Assembly: GCA_031268245.1 (NCBI GenBank)
Contig: JAIRXN010000123.1
Coordinates: 1-6,564 of the forward strand
Direction of reading: 5' to 3'
DNA: 6,564 bases
From: Treponema sp.
GTDB taxonomy: Bacteria > Spirochaetota > Spirochaetia > Treponematales > Breznakiellaceae
Below are positions 1-5,155 of this stretch, piece after piece. The notes beneath the pieces were generated by a model that was not told the origin of the DNA, searched no databases, and saw only the letters and a program-made list of their open reading frames with translations. The translations under genes were made by a program, and so were the position numbers. Positions within the stretch are counted from its first letter, which is position 1, and every line of letters starts with the position of its first letter.

Positions 1-13
1 TCTGTATAAAATT

Positions 14-359
14 TGGAGGTGGCGGGAGTCGAACCCGCGTCCTAATACGCGAAATACAGGCCTCTACAGGTTTAGCCGCTTATTGGATTGTCGGGACAGG
101 CTTGGCTAGGCGGCATGCGGCCTGTCCGTATTACGGAAAAATCTTACCGCCCGGCGTCCGTATGCGGCGGGGGGCCAGCCTTGATTGTGACGCGGAAGAC
201 CTTCCTCAAGGCGGCGGAAGGGTTCCACGCGGTTACGCAGCTAAGGCGTAATCGTAACTGTCGTTGTTGGCAGTTAAAGTTTTTGCCTAAGTTAAGGAGA
301 TAGGCACTCCACCTGCAGCCTGCACCCCGAACCGTACCAGTCGAAACCGGTGCACCCCC
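14..359 (-). ncRNA. ssrA: tmRNA (transfer-messenger RNA)
   Basis: This RNA rescues stalled ribosomes: it enters as an alanyl-tRNA mimic and then templates a degradation tag. The 5' end (complement of 353-359) reads GGGGGTG and pairs over 7 bp with CACCTCC (complement of 15-21). The pairing includes a G-U at the third pair, the alanine identity element. The T arm is GCGGG-TTCGACT-CCCGC, and the 5' part carries the family signature GGTTTCGACTGG. A long-range helix 2 pairs 318-324 with 55-61. The tag frame lies at 233-271. The discriminator A is at position 14 and is followed by AAT, so the terminal CCA is not encoded and must be added after transcription. The gene is single-piece, about 346 nt, and intact. 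Its transcription terminator would lie beyond the left edge. I see no good promoter directly upstream of 359. Confidence 0.96.
233..271 (-). other. tmRNA-encoded proteolysis tag reading frame
   Basis: Read on the minus strand from the probable resume codon GCC (269-271) to TAA (233-235), the tag is ANNDSYDYALAA. The C-terminal ALAA is the usual recognition end for ClpXP-type proteases. The DSYDYALAA part resembles the DSFDYALAA of Treponema tags as I remember them, which is the main taxonomic clue in the window. The exact resume codon is inferred from alignment by eye to known tags, not from structure modelling. Confidence 0.9.
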
Positions 360-371
360 AAGGCAGACAGT

Positions 372-411
372 AGAGCTTCTTGCAAAACCCGGTTGGTTTT
401 ACAGAAGCTCT
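372..411. repeat. Inverted repeat A (hairpin) just upstream of ssrA
   Basis: AGAGCTTCT (372-380) is the exact complement of AGAAGCTCT (403-411). Inside it AAAACC (384-389) pairs with GGTTTT (395-400), leaving a CGGTT loop. It begins 13 bp upstream of the mature tmRNA 5' end, where an ssrA promoter would be expected. No T-run follows on either strand, so it does not look like a simple terminator. It may be a processing or structural element in the pre-tmRNA, or a copy of a dispersed repeat. Confidence 0.8.
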
Positions 412-451
412 TGCAGTTTTTCGCCCTACGGGCTGCAAAACTGCATTTTTT
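412..451 (+). repeat. Inverted repeat B followed by T6 (terminator-shaped on the plus strand)
   Basis: TGCAGTTTT (412-420) is the exact complement of AAAACTGCA (437-445). An inner GCCC/GGGC stem (423-426 with 430-433) surrounds a TAC loop. Six T residues follow (446-451), giving the shape of a rho-independent terminator reading rightward. No plus-strand gene ends here, because the only gene to the left is ssrA on the other strand. It would therefore stop antisense or read-through transcription, or it is a repeat-family member with a terminator-like look. It directly abuts repeat A. Confidence 0.7.
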
Positions 452-459
452 AGAGGTTA

Positions 460-487
460 CTCTTTCAAAACTGAAGTTTTGAAAGAG
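460..487. repeat. Inverted repeat C: perfect 13-bp palindrome with 2-nt centre
   Basis: CTCTTTCAAAACT (460-472) and AGTTTTGAAAGAG (475-487) are perfect complements separated only by GA. As RNA it would form a 12-bp stem capped by UGAA. As DNA it could be a protein-binding palindrome. Its core CAAAACTG also occurs in repeat B at 436-443, which suggests related origins. No T-run follows on either strand. Confidence 0.8.
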
Positions 488-520
488 GCTCAGTATTCAG
501 TATATACTTCTGTTCCGTTC

Positions 521-529
521 TTATCCACA
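521..529 (+). promoter_or_regulatory. Consensus DnaA-box 9-mer
   Basis: TTATCCACA at 521-529 matches the E. coli high-affinity DnaA box exactly. It lies in the gene-free stretch between ssrA and the unknown gene. I found no second exact copy in the window, so this is not an origin of replication on this evidence. It could be an isolated DnaA titration or regulatory site, or chance. Confidence 0.35.
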
Positions 530-552
530 GGCCGGCCCTGGTTCAAGGAAAT

Positions 553-600
553 TAGGGAAGCGCTGATTTATTCTCGATTGAATAAATCAGTGCTTCCCTA
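553..600. repeat. Inverted repeat D: 21-bp arms, MITE-like
   Basis: The arms at 553-573 and 580-600 are complementary over 21 bp apart from one position (G562/T591, a G-U wobble in RNA). The loop is TCGATT. The outermost dinucleotide is TA on both sides, as expected if a tiny element with ends GGGAAGCGCTGATTTATTC had inserted at TA in the manner of IS630/mariner elements. That TA is also simply part of the palindrome, so the target-site reading is an inference. It lies 35 bp upstream of the -35 box of the next gene and contains no coding sequence. Confidence 0.75.
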
Positions 601-635
601 GAAAAAGATAAAAATTGTGATAAAAAATGTTGATT

Positions 636-665
636 TTGAACGGGTAACGGGGTAGTTTATATAAT
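636..665 (+). promoter_or_regulatory. Sigma-70-type promoter for the unknown gene
   Basis: A -35 box TTGAAC (636-641) and a perfect -10 box TATAAT (660-665) are separated by 18 bp. The -10 box ends one base before the ATG at 666, so transcription would start near 671-673. That is inside the longest reading frame and close to the in-frame GTG at 672. If the promoter is used, the message is leaderless or starts translation further in. Confidence 0.65.
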
Positions 666-1646
666 ATGCTTGTGCAAGCCGCGAATAAGACGATTCATGC
701 CTTAAGCGGAGAAGAGGAGAATCTTGTCTCGAATGTTTTAAGCTGGCTGGATTCGGCATTTCCCGAAGAAAGCCGGCTGGCCCAGGATAGACTGCATAAC
801 CTGCGGGAATTGGGGAATGTCGTGTTCAACTATCCGTCGGTACGGGATTCCCAGACTCTCAAAGGCGATTTTAGGGATGAAAACCGGCTTTTGGCCGCCC
901 TCTGTTCATTCTCATCCGCATCCCGACTCCTCCATATCCCGACCAAAGTGGTGGCTGTACGGTCATATTTGGTATCAAAGTTCCATACTTTTGCCCTGCT
1001 GGCCCGGATATGCCGGGAAAATGCCGAATTTTATATAAAGATCCGGGAGGTCATACTTTCGGTAGTGTCTACCCTTATGGCGGAAGAGGTTTACTTCTCC
1101 TGTCTGGAGGATTCCTCCTTTCCTTCCGGCAAGAAACCGGCCCTGGCTCAGGATCTGGTACGCCTCTGGGACAGCGGGACTGATGCCAGGGCGATTCTCC
1201 ATCTCCCTGCCCTCAAGGCCCTCTGGACAGCCCGGGATGCGGTTCCTCCGGTTTTCGGCACCATGAACGGTTCCAGCGAACTCTTCCGTATAACCATGGA
1301 TATGGGGGAAGACTGGTACGATTTTCTGGTGGAGGAAACGGAAAATGCAGAAACTCATTGGGCTCTGGAGGAATTTCTCTTCGGTCTCTCTTTTGAAGAG
1401 ATTGCCCAGGTTCGGGAGAGGCTCACCTGTTTCGGTATCAACGCGGTAGGCTGGGATGAAGTCCATAGCTTCCTGGGCAGCCGGCCCTCCTTTACCCCCA
1501 TGGACGAGAATGATCTACGGAGCATTTACGACTTTTTCATCGACCGGCGGGATGCCGCCCTGTTCCGTATGCGCGTCTCTGTACCCGGCCCGCGGCATAC
1601 TCTGGAAGAGATCTACCTTAAATACCGGATTCTGCAGGAAAACTGA
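666..1646 (+). CDS. Hypothetical protein, soluble, function unknown
   Basis: I do not recognise this 326-residue protein. It has no signal peptide, no membrane segment and no motif I can name. It looks mostly helical and acidic, with aromatic-rich patches such as WYDFLVEE (residues 217-224) and WALEEFLFG (232-240), and a C-terminal half that could be a helical bundle. Codon usage and reading-frame quality look like its neighbours, and the frame is open with no internal disruption, so I take it as real. There is no convincing Shine-Dalgarno before ATG 666, only a weak GGGG at 649-652. With the -10 box ending at 665, a leaderless start at GTG 672 is a serious alternative and would shorten the protein by two residues. 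It is divergent from ssrA and convergent with the chemotaxis gene, with 13 nt between the two stop codons. It is probably a genus- or family-restricted conserved protein. Confidence 0.75.
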   Translation: MLVQAANKTIHALSGEEENLVSNVLSWLDSAFPEESRLAQDRLHNLRELGNVVFNYPSVRDSQTLKGDFRDENRLLAALCSFSSASRLLHIPTKVVAVRSYLVSKFHTFALLARICRENAEFYIKIREVILSVVSTLMAEEVYFSCLEDSSFPSGKKPALAQDLVRLWDSGTDARAILHLPALKALWTARDAVPPVFGTMNGSSELFRITMDMGEDWYDFLVEETENAETHWALEEFLFGLSFEEIAQVRERLTCFGINAVGWDEVHSFLGSRPSFTPMDENDLRSIYDFFIDRRDAALFRMRVSVPGPRHTLEEIYLKYRILQEN

Positions 1647-1659
1647 AATTGAGGCCGGC

Positions 1660-2931
1660 CTATACTATCGTTTGGGGCGGCTGTTTGACCCATACATCCC
1701 GGTTATCGGAGTAGTCCCCGCCGGTTCCCTGTCCGGCCTTTGCAGGCGGCGCATCGCCCGGGATCTCCGCGAGAGGCTCTTTCCCGCCGCTCTCTTGCGA
1801 ATCAAGAAGGGCCTCCAGTTCCGCTGCATGTTCCAGATTGTTCAGATAGGCGATCTGTGTCTTGCTGATACTGTCCAGAATTTCCTGGGTACCGGAGTGC
1901 AATTCCTTGATCTCCGCCCTGGTACTGTCCGTAAGGTTCCGGATAAGCTTGATGGCTGCGTTGAAACTTTCGTGGTTGACCATAAAGTCCGCATTTCCGT
2001 CATCTGTACCTCCGGTCTCAGGAAGACTCCGCAATGTTCCTGCGATCTCCGAATGAAGCGCCCTGTTTTCTGCGGCCATGCCGGAAACGGCTTCCAGTTC
2101 TCCTGAAAGAGCGTTAATCTTCCCGCTTACCAGATTGAAAGTCTTGAAGGACTCTTTGCTGATCTTTAATGCGTCCCGGGTTATCTGGGTGATGGTCTTT
2201 ACTTCTTCGGTGATGCGCCCGGCGCTTTCCCTGGTGGAATCCGCCAGTTTGCGGATCTCATCGGCTACCACGGCAAACCCGGCGCCGGCCTGCCCGGCAT
2301 GAGCGCTTTCGATGGCGGCGTTCATGGAGAGAAGATTCGTCTGGCTGGAGATCTGGTTGATGAGTTTGGTCATTTCCGCAATGCCTTCCACCTCGACGGA
2401 GATGGTTTTGATGCTCTCGTTCACACGCCGGGCCTTCTCTTCACCTTCGCCGATCTCATCCCGCAGGGAAACTATCTTCCCGGCGCTTTCTCCAATCTGT
2501 TCAGCCACCGAACTTGAAAGGCCCGAAAAACGGGAAAGCGCTTCTTCCGTCTTTTCAGAGACACCCGGCGATCTGACGTTGATCTGCTGTTCCAGGATAC
2601 CCAGCGCTTCCAGAGCCTGATTTGCGGAAGATTCAATCTCGTTGAACTGATTGGCGATCTTGCCGATTATTTCCCCGGCGTAGGAGAGAACTTCATCCCG
2701 TTCCTCCCCTTCACTCATCAATTGCTCCCGGATAGAACCGCTTTCCTTTATAAAAATTTTGAGAGTTTTTTGAATTTCCAGTCTTTCACGTTTTAATTTT
2801 TCAAGTTCTTCTCTAAGCGCAAGGACAGAGGAAATGCGTTTTTTACAGGATCTGAGATGGAAAAAAAAGACAATGGCAAAACATACCGCAGCCAAAAAAA
2901 ATACAACGCAAAGCAAAATAAGGTAAATCAC
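1660..2931 (-). CDS. Methyl-accepting chemotaxis-type protein without a sensor domain
   Basis: This 423-residue protein would signal to the CheA/CheW kinase complex at the inner membrane. Residues 2-24 form one hydrophobic helix followed by basic residues (RSCKKR), so the rest should be cytoplasmic. Residues about 32-70 are a charged coiled coil. The highly conserved receptor hairpin tip is plain at about residues 190-230 (SSQTNLLSMNAAIESAHAG, then GFAVVADEIRKLAD). A further helical stretch runs to about 380, followed by a Gly/Pro-rich tail ending in QTIV. There is no second membrane helix, periplasmic ligand domain, HAMP domain or recognisable PAS domain, so the input is unknown. Possible inputs are membrane state, a partner protein or a small ligand. 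Translation starts at GTG (2929-2931), which overlaps the TGA of the dCMP deaminase gene as GTGA. No strong Shine-Dalgarno is visible, so translation is probably coupled. Confidence 0.9.
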   Translation of the reverse strand: MIYLILLCVVFFLAAVCFAIVFFFHLRSCKKRISSVLALREELEKLKRERLEIQKTLKIFIKESGSIREQLMSEGEERDEVLSYAGEIIGKIANQFNEIESSANQALEALGILEQQINVRSPGVSEKTEEALSRFSGLSSSVAEQIGESAGKIVSLRDEIGEGEEKARRVNESIKTISVEVEGIAEMTKLINQISSQTNLLSMNAAIESAHAGQAGAGFAVVADEIRKLADSTRESAGRITEEVKTITQITRDALKISKESFKTFNLVSGKINALSGELEAVSGMAAENRALHSEIAGTLRSLPETGGTDDGNADFMVNHESFNAAIKLIRNLTDSTRAEIKELHSGTQEILDSISKTQIAYLNNLEHAAELEALLDSQESGGKEPLAEIPGDAPPAKAGQGTGGDYSDNRDVWVKQPPQTIV

Positions 2932-3416
2932 TGCTTTTCGTATTCCTGTACTTCATTGTAAACATATTCGAGGCTGATACCTGCCTTGGCAAACATGGCC
3001 TCGGAATCTTCACCGTCATGGTAGCGGCGCTGGGCCACCACCCGCCTGATGCCGCAGTTGATGATGAGCATGGCGCAGGTACGGCAGGGTGTCATGCGGC
3101 AGTAGAGCGTGGCCCCTTCGATGGCTATGCCCCGTTTTGCGGCCTGACAGATCGCATTCTGTTCCGCATGAACAGTCCGTACACAATGGGTACTTATTGA
3201 TCCGTCCTCATGGAGCATTTTTTTGAATTGATGACCAACTTCGTCGCAGTGGGGAAGGCCGGCAGGAGCCCCTACATAGCCTGTAACAAGAATCTGATTG
3301 TCCTTGGCTATAACGCAGCCTGAACGGCCCCGGTCACAGGTAGCCCGTTTGGAAATAGCGTCGCACACCTCCATAAAATATTCATCCCAACTGGGCCGGC
3401 GGTACGTTTCGCTCAC
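2928..3416 (-). CDS. Deoxycytidylate (dCMP) deaminase
   Basis: This enzyme should deaminate dCMP to dUMP, feeding thymidylate synthesis in the cytosol. The zinc site of the cytidine/deoxycytidylate deaminase family is clear. HAE (plus-strand bases near 3164-3172) supplies the zinc-binding His and catalytic Glu, and TPCRTCAM supplies the two zinc-binding Cys. The N-terminal RPSWDEYFMEV and the GYVGAPAGLPHC segment are typical of the dCMP branch rather than cytidine or tRNA deaminases. I choose GTG at 3414-3416 as the start. GGAG lies 6 nt upstream, and family members begin close to the PSWDEYF motif. This gives 162 residues. A longer frame exists from TTG at 3432-3434 (168 residues) but lacks a ribosome site. 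The gene lies about 51 nt after the Maf gene and overlaps the chemotaxis gene by 4 nt. It looks complete and active. Confidence 0.93.
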   Translation of the reverse strand: MSETYRRPSWDEYFMEVCDAISKRATCDRGRSGCVIAKDNQILVTGYVGAPAGLPHCDEVGHQFKKMLHEDGSISTHCVRTVHAEQNAICQAAKRGIAIEGATLYCRMTPCRTCAMLIINCGIRRVVAQRRYHDGEDSEAMFAKAGISLEYVYNEVQEYEKQ

Positions 3417-3467
3417 ACAATACTCCTGTTTCAAGTATGGTGAAAGTCACAGCTTTTCACAAGTCCG

Positions 3468-5141
3468 CTAACTCATGTTTTGAAACCGGCTCATCTTGCC
3501 GAAAAGCGACAGGAAGGGCCCAATCTCCGTCCTGACCCGTTTGAGGAAGGAAATGTCCGCGGCCGGCGGCCTTCTTCCGCCGGCTCCGGCACAGTCCGGG
3601 AAATAGGCCCAGAGGTAATCGCAGAAATCCAGGAGGGCTTCAAGTTCTTCTCCTGTCCCCCGCCGTTCCCCGGTAAGGATGGAAAGGAGGCTGCGGAGCG
3701 CGGAAAGTTCTCTCTCAATAAAGGCGCCGGTCACCGCTGCGGCGCCAGACGCCGTTGCGGTGTCTGTTACCGTTGCGGCGCCAGACGCCGCTGCGACTTC
3801 CAGCGTTTTGAGCGCCTCCGTGCCGTTTAAGACGGGGATACCCAGCGGAAGACCTGAGCTTTCAGTATCAAAGAGCCGCTTTTCACCTGAAAAATTCCTT
3901 TCAAAGAGATCCCGGTACGCACGCATGGCCCCGTCGCTCAATACCGGGATTCCGTTTTTGGCCGGAGTCTGCAGAACGCCGGGCCGGATAGCCGCCGCGG
4001 TATTGGGCAGGCTGTGGAAACGGTTCTGCGTCTTGAGCCGTTCCAGGTGGCCCGGACTTGAGCGCGCGTGGTAGGTATCCGGATTGAAGCTAAAGTCTAT
4101 GCCGGCGCAGATCACGGGCCCTTTCCCGAGGCTGAGGGCGATTGCAACCGCGGAAAGACCGACCGAAGAGAGGGGAGGGAATTGACTGACCGGGAAGGCG
4201 GCTTCAATCCGTTTCAGAAAACGAATTTCCGCCCAGGGGGTAAAAAAGAGGAAGACCTCTCCTCCAAGTACATCCGCGGTGGCGGGAAGCGCGGAAAGAT
4301 CCATCGCAAGCGGTATGCCCTGTCCTCCGGCGCCGATAAAATCCCTCAGATTCCAGTGCTGGCTCTCCAGCGCGATTACAAGGTCAGGCTTTATTCCCCT
4401 CGCGCCCAGAACAGAGAGCGAAGTATCCACAGAAACGATCCTGAAGGGCCTTGAAGATGGAAAGAGAACCTTCTCTCCAAAATGATCCAGGAGCCCGCCT
4501 AGAAAGGGATCAAGTGAAGGCCCCGCCCCCGTTACAAGCACGGGACTTCCGCCGTAGGAAAGCCGGGAAAGAGGCGGAAAACGGGGAATAAGAGCCAGAT
4601 TCCGTACTGTATTCAGGGCAAAACGCCGGCCCAGCTTACTCAAGGTGAGGGCGTTGCCCCAGTCCAGGGCTATCTCCTGCCTCAATGCCGCGGCTATTGC
4701 ATCATAGCCTGCCTCATCAAGACGCCAGCCGCCGGAAAGCCGCAGCGTTTCTACCCGCCTGAAACGCCGGCTCCCCCATTGCCGCCGCACAAAACCACAC
4801 ACCGCTTCCGGTTCCCTCTCCCCGCAGAGGGCAAGCCGGGAATTTCCTGCCAGGATTTTATCCATAGTAAGAATGCTGAAACTGAAAAGAGCCGGATTAG
4901 TTTCCGCACAGAGAACGGCGGAAGCTTCATCACAGGACGCAAGACGCTCCAGAAGCCGGGAGAGACCGTAACCGTAGAGCGGGGAAGGACAGAGCCAGAG
5001 AGTCCTCTCCCGGACTATCACGTTTCCGGCAAGCTTTTCTCCCTGCGAAACAGGGTCCCGCCGGGAGAGGAGACTCAAGCCATTCCAGGAAACTGAAAAG
5101 CCCCTGCCGGCCGCCGTTACCTGAAGCCCGTCATCCGGCAT
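3468..5141 (-). CDS. Maf-type motility-associated glycosyltransferase (DUF115/MptE-like)
   Basis: Proteins of this family (Maf; PF01973) transfer nonulosonic or related sugars to flagellins in Campylobacter, Helicobacter, Aeromonas and others. A role in modifying treponemal flagellar filament proteins is inferred. In this 557-residue protein the central domain runs from about residue 170 to 430. Its hallmark GAGPSL is at 205-210, the VSVDTSLSVLGARGIKPDLVIALES block is at about 237-260 (split by family-typical residues), and CAGIDFSF is at 345-352. The N-terminal 170 residues and the C-terminal 75 are less conserved helical regions. An Ala/Thr/Ser/Gly-rich linker at about 449-472 carries a 12-residue repeat. 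No signal peptide or membrane segment is seen, so it should be cytosolic. The start is ATG 5139-5141, 14 nt after the parvulin stop, with only a weak GGATGA upstream, so translation may be partly coupled. The sugar donor and acceptor cannot be read from the sequence. Confidence 0.87.
   Translation of the reverse strand: MPDDGLQVTAAGRGFSVSWNGLSLLSRRDPVSQGEKLAGNVIVRERTLWLCPSPLYGYGLSRLLERLASCDEASAVLCAETNPALFSFSILTMDKILAGNSRLALCGEREPEAVCGFVRRQWGSRRFRRVETLRLSGGWRLDEAGYDAIAAALRQEIALDWGNALTLSKLGRRFALNTVRNLALIPRFPPLSRLSYGGSPVLVTGAGPSLDPFLGGLLDHFGEKVLFPSSRPFRIVSVDTSLSVLGARGIKPDLVIALESQHWNLRDFIGAGGQGIPLAMDLSALPATADVLGGEVFLFFTPWAEIRFLKRIEAAFPVSQFPPLSSVGLSAVAIALSLGKGPVICAGIDFSFNPDTYHARSSPGHLERLKTQNRFHSLPNTAAAIRPGVLQTPAKNGIPVLSDGAMRAYRDLFERNFSGEKRLFDTESSGLPLGIPVLNGTEALKTLEVAAASGAATVTDTATASGAAAVTGAFIERELSALRSLLSILTGERRGTGEELEALLDFCDYLWAYFPDCAGAGGRRPPAADISFLKRVRTEIGPFLSLFGKMSRFQNMS
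3733..3795. repeat. 36-bp-period tandem duplication inside the Maf gene
   Basis: Bases 3733-3759 and 3769-3795 are near-identical (27 bp with one or two differences near the ends), each containing GCGGCGCCAGACGCCG. The 36-bp period equals 12 codons, so the frame is kept. The encoded linker has two copies of an ASGAA(T/A)VT-type unit around residues 449-472. Each copy is itself partly palindromic (CGGCGCC / GACGCCG). Such units can change copy number by slippage without breaking the protein. Confidence 0.8.
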
Positions 5142-5155
5142 CAGTTCATCCGGAC

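Larger units (their letters stand above)
360..665. other. Gene-free spacer between divergent ssrA and the unknown gene
   Basis: No believable protein gene is present. A 73-codon open frame at 380-601 simply runs through the hairpins and has no ribosome site. The stretch holds inverted repeats A-D, a consensus DnaA box at 521-529, a 10-bp palindrome AGTATATACT at 499-508, an 8-bp GGCCGGCC at 530-537 and the rightward promoter at 636-665. About half of its bases lie in strong stems. I could not find a clear leftward promoter for ssrA in it. Confidence 0.8.

Noticed and set aside
88..303. A 71-codon plus-strand open frame
   Set aside because: It is antisense to the tmRNA gene, whose structure and tag explain this stretch fully.
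360..390. Candidate ssrA promoter with TACTGT (complement of 367-372) as the -10 box
   Set aside because: It matches only half of the -10 consensus, and there is no acceptable -35 box 16-18 bp upstream. Other leftward pairs, such as TTGAAA at the complement of 463-468, also lack a matching -10 box.
372..600. CRISPR array
   Set aside because: The repeats here are inverted, differ from each other and have no regular spacers, and no cas genes are nearby.
380..601. A 73-codon plus-strand open frame in the spacer
   Set aside because: It consists mostly of inverted-repeat arms, has no Shine-Dalgarno and does not look like a natural protein.
975..1466. A 163-codon minus-strand open frame
   Set aside because: It is fully antisense to the 326-residue gene, which has a promoter and better protein-like composition. 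No motif or ribosome site supports it.
1456..2106. A 216-codon plus-strand open frame
   Set aside because: It lies antisense to the clear chemotaxis gene and overlaps the end of the unknown gene. Its translation shows no family features and no ribosome site, so it is a shadow of GC-rich coding.
3440..3460. GTGAAA/TTTCAC inverted repeat between the Maf and deaminase genes
   Set aside because: It has only a 6-bp stem with a 9-nt loop and no T-run, so it does not support a terminator or attenuator call.
3679..4074. Plus-strand 131-codon open frame over the Maf repeat region
   Set aside because: It is antisense to the Maf gene. Its Ala/Val-rich translation comes from the GC-rich tandem repeat on the other strand.
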